Below are positions 1 through 11,007 of a DNA stretch of 64,000 bases, in pieces. Made by a program: the position numbers and the translations under genes. The stretch comes from Schistocerca nitens (taxonomy: Eukaryota > Arthropoda > Insecta > Orthoptera > Acrididae), in assembly GCF_023898315.1 (NCBI RefSeq), contig NC_064619.1:340367650-340431649 (forward strand). The letters are read 5' to 3'. Position 1 is the stretch's first letter; every line of letters begins with the position of its first letter. The notes under the pieces were generated by a model. It made no database searches, was not told the origin of the DNA, and saw nothing but the letters and a program-made list of their open reading frames with translations.

Positions 1-2762
1 TCTGGGTGCACGTAACTATACTCAAGAATAAATGCCGAGAGGTGCGAGAGTGAGGGTGTAATGTGCGCAACCGTGACAGGTGGCAGAAGAGACGCCGGCA
101 GCAATTCCTCTAACAGACGACCCGTAAGGGAAGCATCTTTGTGGGTCCACAATTTCATCATTGTGCACAAGTATAATGCTGTAGCCCTCGCTCGTACATT
201 TATAAGTCCCAGTCCGCCATCAAGCGGAGGGAGGGTGAGTGTTTCGTAGCGGACTTTGAATAGGTGTCCGGCGGTAAGGTAATATCCAAACGCTGCTTGC
301 AGTCTGTGTGACATCGCTGTCGATATCGGTAGGACCTGGGCCATGTGAATCATCTTAGTCGCCACGTGAAGGTTGAGGTATTCCACACGCTGTAGGAGGT
401 CCATCCGTCGAAGTAAGATCCGGCGAACTTCTGTGCGTATTGCCTGTAGTAATCGTGCATAGATCATGGCAGCCCTGCGGCGCACATCCTGTGTAAATGT
501 TATGCCCAAGAATCGGATCTTGTTAACTGGTGGGAGTGGGGCTAAAGCGTCCTCCTGTAGACCTCTCCCAATGGGCATCGCTACCGACTTGGCCACATTC
601 ATGAGGCTGCCCGCTGCTAAACCATAGCGATTGATCCATTGTACCACCGAGCGTACCTCGTCACCAGATCGGACAAGTAATAGAAGGTCATCAGCATATA
701 TCCTGCAGTGAAAGGTGTGATCCCTCAATGACATGCCCGAGAGCCTGTTTTTCAACCCTCCGACAAGTGGTTCGAGTGCGATCGCGTAAAGGATCGTGGA
801 GAGTGGGCATCCTTGTCGAACAGACCGTCGGATCGGAAAGGGACCCGCAATCCGTCCATTCACCAGTACACGGGATGCAGCTCCACGGAAAAGGCGCTGA
901 AAGATGTCGAGAAAGTCAGGCGGGAAGCCCATACGGGCCATAACGGACAGAAGGAACTTGTGGCGAACTCTGTCGAAGGCGTGGTCGAAATCAATGGAGA
1001 TCAGAGCAGCTCGAAGGCGACAGGATGTGGCGATGGCTATTAAATCCCTGCATTCACTGGTTGCTGTTTGCGTGTTGGTCACTCCGCCGTGTGTCGTTTG
1101 CTCCATTGAGAGAAGTAGAGGCAGAACCTTCTTTATGCGGCTGGCGAGTAGTCGGGCGAAGATTTTATAGTCCGAATTGAGCATTGAAATTGGCCTGTAG
1201 TCCTCGACCGTCCGACCTCTGGAAGGCTTGTGTATCGGTATAAGGAGACCTTCCACGAATGCAGGTGGCACGTGGGAACCGGGGGTCATCAGTTCTTGGT
1301 ACATGATGATCCATTGGGGCATCATGAGATCGCGGAAAGTACGATAAAACTCGAGGGGCAGTCCGTCTGGCCCGGGAGATTTGTTGAGTGCTCCGAGTGC
1401 TCCCTTGTTAAGCGCGTCCTCGATGTCGTCTCGTGTAATCCCAGCTAACAGCGTCGCCGCTGCTGCATTGTCGAGGGTGTGCGACACATGCCGCAGTATG
1501 TCGTGATCGTCCGCTTCCTCGTTCTCTGTATTCACCTCGTCGTAAAACCGGCGATAGTGATCTGCGAACGCTTCTGTAACTGCCGCCTGAGTCATTACGA
1601 CCCTACCACCCGGCAATACTAGGTCCGTGATCAGCTGCTGTCGGCGTCGGCGGCTTTCGAGCACGATGTGATGCATAGACGGGTTTTCTCCTTCCACTCG
1701 GTCTTGACGTCGCAATCGCACTACGACCCCCTCCAAACGTTTCCTCGTATGAGATAATATTTTACTTTTAATTCGGTGGCTTTCCATTTGTCGGTTTGGA
1801 GATGGTGGTTGGCTGTCGAGTTCGCGAAGCATCGTGTAATAAAAGCCCAATGTGTGACGATGCCAAGCTGCGATATCTTTTCCGAATTGTGTTAGCACAC
1901 GCCGAAAAGCTGGTTTTCCACAGTCCACCCACCATGCTAGAGTCGACGAGTATCGGGGAAGACGACGTTCGCAATCCAGCCATGTGTTGGCGATAATCTG
2001 ACGGCATTCCGGGGCTTGAAGATGTGCCACATTCAGCTTCCAGGGTCCTCGGCTGCGCCATATCCGCTGCTGTTGTAGAGTGAGTGTGCATATGAAAGCG
2101 CTATGATCGGAGAAGGTAAGCGGCTAACGTTCGGCGTCCAATACTCCCGGTGCTAGAGCTCGTGAGACATAAATGCGGTCTAGGCGACTGGCGAAGTGAC
2201 TAGTAAGGTATGTCGGCCCGGGACGGTCACCGTGCACTGTCTCCCAAGTATCGGTGGGAGGCAGATCTCGAACCAGGAGCCGAAGTTCTTGACAAGTCGA
2301 GAAATGTGGGACTTGGTCTTTGGGGTGGAGCACACAGTTAAAATCACCGCCGAAGATATATTGCTCGAAGCGGCTGATAAAGAGGGGGGCGATATCCTCC
2401 GAGTAGAACAGCGATCGTTCGCGGCGTTGGTCAGTTCCTGATGGAGTGTAAATGTTAATGATACGCGTGCCCAGTGCTGTGATCGCCAGCCCCATTCCTG
2501 ACGGAAGGTAAGTCACTTCTTCGATGGCAATTCCGTCGCGCACTAGTATTGCTGTACCGCTGCCATTCCGGTCCGCCGGTGACACATATGTCACATAACC
2601 GTAGAAAACGGGGAGGGCCGCTTGCAACAGGGCAATGTCAACATCCGGAGAACGAAGCATCTCACGCAGCAACTGGATCTTCACTGCCGTTCGTATCATG
2701 TTGAGGTTAAGCGTGGCGATACGATAAGCTTGTTGCCGAACCGCAGGTGTTAAGTTATCCAT
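1..2762 (-). pseudogene. LINE ORF2: APE endonuclease + reverse transcriptase, one in-frame stop, runs off left edge
   Basis: The frame starts at the ATG at 2762 (MDNLTPAVRQQ). The APE-type endonuclease fills about the first 215 codons: IATLNLN near residue 17, GGDFNC near residue 138 and SRLDRIYVS near residue 190. A TAG at 2124-2126 interrupts it just before the SDH motif. The same frame then stays open to the window edge through the RT: SPGPDG near 1370, YRPISMLN near 1190, SIDFDHAFDRV near 990, RQGCPLS near 820 and YADDL at 698-684, then a GGLGLINVRARAT segment near 200. The usual catalytic QE after the second beta strand reads QA (LLQAALPVFY), so the active-site glutamate appears lost. 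RNase H or C-terminal parts, if any, lie outside the window. Confidence 0.85.
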
Positions 2763-3046
2763 TAAGACTGGAATTACCTATGACGCTTCTGACTGTTTTG
2801 ACACCTCCGCAACCCCCAAACCTCACCTGCAGTCCTTTCTAGAGAGCCGGCGCCAATGCCGTGGGCCCTGTTGGCGTAACTTGCATGGTTCCGTCGTTGT
2901 CGTGGTCATCCGCCCACGTCGGGGAACTGAAAGCAAGATCGGCGTCCCTAGCTTCCTCAGGACACGGCATGGGTGCCTGCACTCCAGAAGGTGGTGGGCA
3001 GCATCTGTCCTGCATCTCGGCATCCGATTTTGCCACTGTAGATATA

Positions 3047-4468
3047 CACTCCTGGAAATGGAAAAAAGAACACATTGACACCGGTGTGTCAGACCCACCA
3101 TACTTGCTCCGGACACTGCGAGAGGGCTGTACAAGCAATGATCACACGCACGGCACAGCGGACACACCAGGAACCGCGGTGTTGGCCGTCGAATGGCGCT
3201 AGCTGCGCAGCATTTGTGCACCGCCGCCGTCAGTGTCAGCCAGTTTGCCGTGGCATACGGAGCTCCATCGCAGTCTTTAACACTGGTAGCATGCCGCGAC
3301 AGCGTGGACGTGAACCGTATGTGCAGTTGACGGACTTTGAGCGAGGGCGTATAGTGGGCATGCGGGAGGCCGGGTGGACGTACCGCCGAATTGCTCAACA
3401 CGTGGGGCGTGAGGTCTCCACAGTACATCGATGTTGTCGCCAGTGGTCGGCGGAAGGTGCACGTGCCCGTCGACCTGGGACCGGACCGCAGCGACGCACG
3501 GATGCACGCCAAGACCGTAGGATCCTATGCAGTGCCGTAGGGGACCGCACCGCCACTTCCCAGCAAATTAGGGACACTGTTGCTCCTGGGGTATCGGTGA
3601 GGACCATTCGCAACCGTCTCCATGAAGCTGGGCTACGGTCCCGCACACCATTAGGCCGTCTTCCGCTCACGCCCCAACATCGTGCAGCCCGCCTCCAGTG
3701 GTGTCGCGACAGGCGTGAATGGAGGGACGAATGGAGACGTGTCGTCTTCAGCGATGAGAGTCGCTTCTGCCTTGGTGCCAATGATGGTCGTATGCGTGTT
3801 TGGCGCCGTGCAGGTGAGCGCCACAATCAGGACTGCATACGACCGAGGCACACAGGGCCAACACCCGGCATCATGGTGTGGGGAGCGATCTCCTACACTG
3901 GCCGTACACCACTGGTGATCGTCGAGGGGACACTGAATAGTGCACGGTACATCCAAACCGTCATCGAACCCATCGTTCTACCATTCCTAGACCGGCAAGG
4001 GAACTTGCTGTTCCAACAGGACAATGCACGTCCGCATGTATCCCGTGCCACCCAACGTGCTCTAGAAGGTGTAAGTCAACTACCCTGGCCAGCAAGATCT
4101 CCGGATCTGTCCCCCATTGAGCATGTTTGGGACTGGATGAAGCGTCGTCTCACGCGGTCTGCACGTCCAGCACGAACGCTGGTCCAACTGAGGCGCCAGG
4201 TGGAAATGGCATGGCAAGCCGTTCCACAGGACTACATCCAGCATCTCTACGATCGTCTCCATGGGAGAATAGCAGCCTGCATTGCTGCGAAAGGTGGATA
4301 TACACTGTACTAGTGCCGACATTGTGCATGCTCTGTTGCCTGTGTCTATGTGCCTGTGGTTCTGTCAGTGTGATCATGTGATGTATCTGACCCCAGGAAT
4401 GTGTCAATAAAGTTTCCCCTTCCTGGGACAATGAATTCACAGTGTTCTTATTTCAATTTCCAGGAGTG
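3047..4468 (+). mobile_element. Tc1-like DNA transposon, copy 1 (1422 bp, intact)
   Basis: The element is bounded by TA dinucleotides (3045-3046 and 4469-4470). The terminal inverted repeats begin CACTCCTGGAAAT and extend about 27 bp with a few mismatches (GGAAAAAAG against TGAAATAAG). It sits inside LINE ORF1; excising it rejoins the ORF1 frame. A second copy of exactly the same length is at 17411-18832 in the opposite orientation. A single transposase gene fills the interior. Confidence 0.95.
3291..4313 (+). CDS. Tc1-like transposase, 340 aa, apparently intact
   Basis: A DDE transposase for cut-and-paste transposition into TA sites. I chose the ATG at 3291 (MPRQRGREPY); an upstream in-frame ATG at 3075 lies in the terminal region. 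An N-terminal paired-like helix-turn-helix covers residues 10-50 (FERGRIVGMREAGWTYRRIA) and a second HTH about 70-115, with a basic RRPGTGPQRR linker between. The catalytic residues are D155 (VFSDESRF), D244 (FQQDNARPH) and E277 (SPIEHVW). The spacing is therefore D(88)D(32)E, two residues shorter than the usual Tc1 DD34E. Length matches the family (about 340 aa) and there is no internal stop. It differs from the other copy at only a handful of residues. Confidence 0.95.
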   Translation: MPRQRGREPYVQLTDFERGRIVGMREAGWTYRRIAQHVGREVSTVHRCCRQWSAEGARARRPGTGPQRRTDARQDRRILCSAVGDRTATSQQIRDTVAPGVSVRTIRNRLHEAGLRSRTPLGRLPLTPQHRAARLQWCRDRREWRDEWRRVVFSDESRFCLGANDGRMRVWRRAGERHNQDCIRPRHTGPTPGIMVWGAISYTGRTPLVIVEGTLNSARYIQTVIEPIVLPFLDRQGNLLFQQDNARPHVSRATQRALEGVSQLPWPARSPDLSPIEHVWDWMKRRLTRSARPARTLVQLRRQVEMAWQAVPQDYIQHLYDRLHGRIAACIAAKGGYTLY

Positions 4469-5838
4469 TATGTGGTTTGTCCTCAGTTTCGTTCGATGGT
4501 GCCACACTGCAGCAAATGGCGGCTGCCTCTGTGGTAGCGTCGTCATTGAAGGTGGAATCGTCATCCTCTGGAGGCTGTGTCGCATCCCGTTCGGAAGTTG
4601 CTCTACGCCTCCGCTTCCGTCGCTTCGGAGAGCGTTGCTTCCTGGTGTGTCTTTCTGTGTCATACGATGGCAAAGATTCACGGCGTTCCGGCACAAAGGC
4701 AGCCGTAGGCACAATAAGCGAGTCTACGGCCATGCTATCGTCATGTATGTTGTTATCCGTCGACGGGGGCGGCGGCATCGGAGTTGAATCCGTAGCTTGT
4801 GGAACGGGTGTGTCGTCATCGCCCTGTATTGGAGCATAGAGCCGCGACCCAACAGTGGATGTCGGCTGTCGTGGTGAAGTGGTAGCTGTCGTGAGGGCTG
4901 CTGCATAAGTCACAGGAACCAGCGTCGGCTGCGATGGCGGGTCCGCTTCAGCCGGCGGCAGTTGAGTGATTCGACGTTGCATACATTCTGATCTGAGGTG
5001 TTCCTCCTTCCCACAACCAGAGCAGGTCTTCGGTTGCCCATCGTAGATGACGATGGCACGGCAGCCACCGATATTCAGATATGAAGGTACATGTCTTTTA
5101 AGTTCTATTCGGACCTGGCGGACGCCGTTCAGCACAGGATACGTCTGGAATTGTGTCCATTTTTCCGCAATATGATCATGGACAGTGCCGTAGGGGCGCA
5201 GCGCTGTCACGACGTCCTCCGCCGGTAGTTCGAAAGGAAGTTCAAAAATTCTGATCGTCCCATGCCAGAATAATCAACGTGCACAGTCCCCACATTGCCA
5301 TCAGCATGGCAGAAACGGAGGCCCTGTTTCGTGTCCCGAATGATCCGTTCACATGTTGCGTCGTTGATGATCTTGACATATACGATACTACTCACAATGG
5401 ACAAGTGAATGCCGAGAATGTCGGTCGCCGGGATTTTAACTTCTTCTCGTAGAAATCGTTCGACTTCGAGTGCTTTGGGCCGTGCAGATTCGTTGCGTAA
5501 CGTAAATTTGAGCGTCCGTTTTCTGTATTGGTGCGCCATAGTGATCTATATGCTGAGTAGTACTATGTAAACAACACGAGCGCTCGCTCCGCGGCAGGAA
5601 CACAAACAGCGCATCCTCACCGCAGCACAGCCAAAGGCCATCTACGCCCCCTAGGCCGTCCATGTGTTATGTTGCTAATTTTTCCCAGGGAAGTCAACAT
5701 TTTTGTAGGGGAACACTCAATCAGTGATATAAATGTTTATCCAATAGTGAATGGCCTCTCTAATTATGATACACAACTAACCATACTAAATAACTTATCT
5801 GATAACAAGGAAGAGGCATCATGGAAAAAACACAGTTT

Positions 5839-7492
5839 TTGAATGAAGTCCTATAGGCTGTTAAAATATTATCTATTGCGATTTAAATTTCTACACATGG
5901 CCATTGTTAAGTATTATGAAAGCAATCAGTCACCAAATAAAATAAAAGTAATTAAAAATTACCAAACCTCGAAACATGAAATTTTCAAAGCTACTCTTAC
6001 GTGGCATGTTGTTACCTACTGAATAACATAAATCTGTGACGTACTGCAACATAGTTCCCAGCAGTGTAAAAATAGTGGCGGCGTAAATTTGTTAGCTGTT
6101 CCATGCACCCATGCGAGCACACGTGAGAAAGCTGGTGAAATAACGACAGATGTGATCAACAGTTAAGTCAAAATCTCGTGTAGCAGCTGTGGTAGATGGA
6201 CCACAATAGCGGCAAAAATTTGACGAGGTCTGTGGACACAGTTCTTATCAAAGTTAGAGTCTTACCGGCAAAGTGTCGGATGAAGACATTGTAAAGAATG
6301 CTTAGGCAGTGTATTGAATGCCTAGAACTTTCTGGTGAGATGTTTAACTTAATTTTATTTAACACTTTTCCTAGTAAATGTATAAAATTCCAAAGTATTT
6401 TATAAAATGCGAAACGGAATAGGGAAGGTATAAAATTACAAAGAAATAACTTGCTCAAACTAGAAGTTTATTTATTTGTTGAAAAATTAAACTTGAGCAT
6501 GAAAATTGTCACAACCGTGTGTGTCTGAAAATTGACTTGTCTAATGTATGTGTATTTTAATAGCTTTCCAACAGTCACTAATAAGTAACAAATAATTGAA
6601 AAACAGTCTTTTTAACAATTATTACTAACTTATTGAAAACAATAATTGAATCTAAATTTCCTATTTTATGTAAGCCGAAGCTGTACTTCTTTTATGCTTT
6701 ATTTATAGCAGCAAGTAGAACTGAAATGACATTATAATTGTAAATAACTTTTCTTTTTACATACAATCACCTTAGGTTCTGACATTTATTTTTGTGCATG
6801 CACTTCACAAATCTTTGTCCAGTCTCGGTAGTATGTTGAGTTGCAGCTGACCGGAGAGATATTTCTATGTCCATCGGAACATTGTCAGACTTTAAGAGGG
6901 ATTTCTTGCATGCTGTGAACTGTGATTTGTGTACAACTGCTTTAAAATTCCTTTTTTGGCACCAAGTTTATAAAAATACCATCATTTGTCACATACACTG
7001 CGACAGGCAAAATGTCGCAAGCGTCCCCATAACCATTATCAATTACAGAAAGAGGAGCTCTAAATGTAGACTCTTTTGCAGCTAACGGGAAGATTTTGTC
7101 GAAGTGCACTTTCATTTACTTCGCCTAAGACTCTATATCTTGGTTTAGTCTCGCCGACCAGTAATGGACATTTTGTTATTCATGCGAAGGCGGCATATGA
7201 TACGCATACCAAATCCTTCTTCCTCCAGTTGAGTAGAATTCCCGTAGATGACAGTGTATCGTTCACATCTTGGAGAATGACAAACTGGACTGAAACCGTC
7301 ATAACAATGATGTCTGTGGATTTTGTAACAGTCGAAATATTTAAATTATCTTTGTTTCTCACTTTGCCTTAACCGTAACTGGCATTCTATCAAATGCTTA
7401 GGCAAAGTATTAAAACAAAGATGCATTTCATACCTGCCTAATGATTTTTGGTATTCTATAAATTGCTTAGGCATTCATATAATGCCGGATTT
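5839..7492. mobile_element. Unclassified 1.65-kb insertion with 8-bp target duplication
   Basis: The LINE frame stops at 5838 and resumes after 7500. The 8-mer CACAGTTT is present at both junctions (5831-5838 and 7493-7500), and removing one copy plus the insert restores the reading KKHSLSVTRVINEH. No clear terminal inverted repeats are seen. Short inverted motifs TTAGGCA/TGCCTA occur near 6302-6325 and again at 7402-7475. Minus-strand fragments between 6940 and 7360 look like remnants of a protein I cannot identify. An 8-bp duplication suggests a DNA transposon of hAT, P or a related type, but the ends do not confirm it. Confidence 0.5.
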
Positions 7493-7509
7493 CACAGTTT
7501 GTCTGTAAC

Positions 7510-7779
7510 CAAGGGCGTTCATATCCGGGGCAAGGGGGCCCAGGCACCCCAGTCCCCTGGCTTTCATGGAAAGAAAAAAAATGTAAAGTATTCGGGTGTT
7601 TTTCGTTGGACAAAATGATTCAAAAGTCGGTATTACGCAGGTCATTAACAGGATCGGAACTGAAACTTTTTTATGGCTACTTACAAGTCGCTATTGGTCT
7701 TCCAGAACATTAAAAATACTTCATTCCCCCTCTCCACGGTTTGCCCATCCCCCTATCAACCACCATATGGGCGCTCTTG
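7510..7779. mobile_element. hAT-like MITE (270 bp)
   Basis: It starts CAAGGGCG and ends CGCTCTTG (7 of 8 inverted matches), flanked by near-identical 8-mers TCTGTAAC (7502-7509) and ACTGTAAC (7780-7787). The 8-bp duplication and CA-start TIR fit the hAT superfamily. The interior is short and non-coding and includes a GC-rich block (GGGGCAAGGGGGCCC) near the left end. It lies 9 bp from the previous insertion, within the same LINE. Confidence 0.6.
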
Positions 7780-8212
7780 ACTGTAACAAGAGTAATCAAT
7801 GAACACATGACAGAAAGTTTCAAAACAGCCTTACAGGAAGTTGATTGGAAGGATGTGTTTAACATGTTAGACGTCAATTCTAAATTTGATGTATTTATAC
7901 ACGGGTTTCTATTAGTCTTTAAAAGCTGTTTCCCCATGAAAACAATAGAGTATGGTAGAAATGTGGCATCAAAAAATGTCTTGGATTACAAAATGATCCA
8001 AAATATCACGCGCAGGGAAATTGATATTGCTTGGACAGAGAAGAAGAACTGATTTCCTACTAAAAGGAATACTGCACTATATTAAGGAAAGTGATTAACA
8101 CATCAACAAACTGTATAATGTCTGAAATCAATCATTCAAATAATAAAGTTAAATCTGTGTGGTCAAAGGTCAAAAGAGAAACACGAAATCGGTTAAGGAA
8201 TGTGAGGACTTT

Positions 8213-8428
8213 TGAATGGTTCAAATGGCTCTGAGCACTATGGGACTCAACTGCTGTGGTCATAAGTCCCCTAGAACTTAGAACTACTTAAACCTAACTA
8301 ACCTAAGGACAGCACACAACACCCAGCCATCACGAGGCAGAGAAAATCCCTGACCCCGCCGGGAATCGAACCCGGGAACCCGGGCGTGGGAAGCGAGAAC
8401 GCTACCGCACGACCACGAGATGCGGGCT
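8213..8428 (-). mobile_element. tRNA-derived SINE (type with TTAGGTTAGTTAGGTTTAAG body)
   Basis: In minus orientation the tRNA-like head lies near 8340-8428 with a B-box GGTTCGATTCC-like segment, followed by the body and the 3' end CATTTGAACCATT at 8213. It is flanked by an 11-bp duplication, GTGAGGACTTT (8202-8212 and 8429-8439). It is inserted in the decayed LINE. The same SINE type recurs at 29109, 33451, 33742 and 60478. Confidence 0.9.
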
Positions 8429-9997
8429 GTGAGGACTTTATTAGTAAACAAAACAGTCTAATGATAGCAGACGGGTGGTCAATGTTTTTAATAATGACTT
8501 ACTTAAAACAGCTCAGAAAATGTCATGGACAGTTCAAAGATACAGAAATAGATTGAAAGAACGAAACAGTGCCCCAAACATACAAGCAAATTACAATTAC
8601 TCTAGGCTGTGCCAAAGAAATTATGAATTTAATTAAGTCATTAAAAATCAGAAACTCTCATGGAGTAGATAATATCTCAAGTAAAGTACTAAACTCCTGT
8701 TATTCACACACACGCAGCGTTTTCAGTCATATATGCAACACATCACTGTTACAAGGAATATTTCCTGCCAGCTTGAAATATACTTTTGTGAGACGCCTTT
8801 ACAAAAAGATAGTAAAACATACATTAATAATTACCGATCAATGTCCCTGTTTACCTCCTTCTCAAAAGATCTGGAAAAATTACACGTGCACAAACCATGC
8901 CACAAATCTCTCAAAAAAAAAAAAATACTTACCCTCAGTTTTCATTTCAAATAGGTCTCACCATTAAATATGCTTTTTCTGCGATTCAATAATCAAATTA
9001 AAAAAAAAAATTAAATGACAAAATATTGCTAACTAGTATTTTCCGTGATTTGTCGCAAGCATTTGATTGTGCAGTTCACATGTTCTCCTAGCGAAGTTCA
9101 AATATTATAGATTTGAGAGCTTGCTGGTAACTGGTTTTCGTATTATCGAACTAAAAAGATAGACCCACAGAGAGTTGAAATAAGAAACTCAAGGAATGTA
9201 CACAATGAAACACCGTGTCCAGAATGTGGAATAATCACTACCAGTGAACCACAGAGTCCAATAGTGTGTTAGCTATTGACCTTTTTACACGCATGTGACT
9301 TCTTATATCTTATAGCCAAGAAGCAGAAATAGTTGTCTTCGATAACAACGCAGGTATTATAATAAAGGCTAACGGAGTAACTCCAACACTTCAAAAAATA
9401 AATAATATTTTCAACTGGTTCTCTGCAAATGGACTGTCACTGACTTTAGATTAAACACAATACATGCAATTCAGTACTGGACATGGCCTGACCACACCAT
9501 CAGAAATAATGCACGAGGGTAAACAATCAACGAGATAGAATGTTCTCAATTCTTAGGTGTCTTTATTGATAAGAACTTTAACTTGAAGTCACACGTTACA
9601 CATCTTCTTAAACGTCTTAGCTCTGTAACTTTAGCGTTACAGTAGAACAGTTTTTGGAGATGATTACGTAAAATGTTGACTTACTTTTCCTATTTTCAAT
9701 CAACAATGTCTTAGAGCATCATATTCAATGCTAACTCGTCATGAGGAAAAAAGTATTAGTGGCACGGAAACGTATAACGTGTGCTATCCATTATAGAATC
9801 TCTTATTGACAGCTCTTTTAACACTGGGCATACTGACAACAGCTCTGGAACACATTTAATCCTTGATGAAATTTGTTGGCAACAATCAATCGCAGTCTGA
9901 GGACAACAGGAACATTAATAATTGCAACACTAAAAATGATTTACACTATCCAACACTTAGCATTATTGTGGCACAGAAAGGCGTTAGGCCGGTATTA

Positions 9998-10869
9998 CCA
10001 TGGAGGTATAAGGAGGGGAGATGGCACTATGGCCGTCTGCTGTACGTCTGTTTGAAGCCGGTGGGCCGCCATGTTTGATTGGTCAAAACAGTGACAGAGC
10101 TCTTGTTAGAATTGCGTGTTCTTCATATTTAACGTTATGTCTGCGAAATAATTTCAGATGATGAGTGTTACAATGTTTACATGCATAACACAACGTCAGA
10201 ATAGCTTTTTCAGGTGTTTTCGTTTTGTTTTTAATGCGTTTTTGCCCCAGCAATACAACTGATTTGGTCTCGTTAACTTAAGTGTTTCTTTTGGATACGA
10301 ACTTCGAATGATGAAAAATAACAGTGTACATAGCTCTTTTCAAACTCAAATCACCTTTTACTGTATTTGTGTCGATGTAAACTGAAAGCAGAACCCGAAA
10401 GCTATGCTAGTTTACATACCGGATGATATTTCTTACTCGTTTACACACTTATACAAAATTTCATTTGTAAATACAAACATCGTTTGTGCTTTGTCAAGAA
10501 AAATAAGCATATGAACCCACAGAGCCCTACGAGCTTCATTGATCGGAAATCTGAAATAAAATAAGAAGAAAACAGTTTCACAAAACGTAAACAAGGCCGC
10601 ACATCTCACGAATATAAACGACAATATTTTACGAACGGGGCCACTTACGCATGGAACGTGATTCCTTTTAACTTGATAGCACTATTCCAACGGTTAGTAC
10701 ACCCGTAAACAACGCAAACCGGCATTTTAAAATGAATAAACCTTCAGCAGCTCTAGACAGTAGCACAATCGGAAACGAGTCTTCCGACCAAACTGCAATG
10801 GCGGAGCTCGGTTTCTGTCGGCTTCAAGTTTGTGACGTCATGGCATCTCCCCTCCTTATACCTCCATGG
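9998..10869. mobile_element. Nested 872-bp TIR element, superfamily unknown
   Basis: The terminal inverted repeats start CCATGGAGGTATAAGGAGGG and remain alignable for about 30 bp; weaker symmetry extends about 100 bp inward (TTTGAAGCCG...). It is flanked by GTATTA on both sides (9992-9997 and 10870-10875), apparently a 6-bp duplication of the Harbinger TIR. No coding region is evident. It is younger than the host Harbinger element. Confidence 0.7.
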
Positions 10870-11007
10870 GTATTACACTATCAAATTTCTTTGTCAAAGA
10901 TTTGATCAACGAAGAGATCAAATATTCCGCCAAATATATTTGACAAAGATCTTTGACATAGCGCTAGAAGGGGTATTACACTGTCATATTTTTCGTCAAA
11001 GTTCAAG

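Larger units (their letters stand above)
2839..5539 (-). pseudogene. LINE ORF1 (CCHC nucleic-acid-binding protein), split by a Tc1 insertion
   Basis: ORF1 starts at 5539 (MAHQYRKRTLKF). A one-base frameshift near 5255 moves it to the frame that continues with RIFELPFELPAEDVV. A single CX2CX4HX4C zinc knuckle (CSGCGKEEHLRSEC) lies near 5040-5000, followed by a Pro/Ser/Thr-rich tail and a basic KRRKRRRR patch. At 4471 the frame enters Tc1 terminal sequence. The original tail resumes at 3044 (ISTVAKSDAEMQDR) and stops at 2839, 77 bp before the ORF2 start. Products of this type bind LINE RNA in the RNP; that role is family knowledge. As it stands the gene is dead. Confidence 0.8.
1..5660 (-). mobile_element. 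L1/Tx1-like non-LTR retrotransposon (LINE), 3' end outside window
   Basis: A LINE read on the minus strand. The promoter-proximal end lies near 5660, ORF1 follows (5539 down to 2839, broken by a Tc1 insertion), then the EN-RT ORF2 starts at 2762 and runs off the left edge of the window. The 5' UTR (about 5540-5660) is GC-rich. The RT wording (GPDG, YRPISMLN, GCPLS, YADDL) and an ORF1 with a CCHC knuckle fit the L1/Tx1 group better than jockey or RTE; that clade call is inference. The 3' UTR and tail are outside the window. Decay is light: one frameshift and one Tc1 insertion in ORF1, and one nonsense codon in ORF2. Confidence 0.85.
5665..9860 (+). mobile_element. Decayed LINE (jockey/CR1-like), interrupted by three later insertions
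   Basis: Pieces of one LINE on the + strand. The endonuclease end is at 5700-5838 (NGLSNYDTQLTILNN). After an insertion the frame resumes at 7788 (RVINEHMTESFKTAL) and continues through ISSKVLNS-like text near 8660, NNYRSMSLFTSFSKDLEK near 8830, a decayed palm near 9050-9260, and ECSQFLGVFIDKNFNLKSHVTHLL near 9540-9610. Stops and frameshifts are frequent, so it is an old copy. It is broken by an unclassified element (5839-7492), a hAT-like MITE (7510-7779) and a SINE (8213-8428). Assignment to a clade is tentative. Confidence 0.75.
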
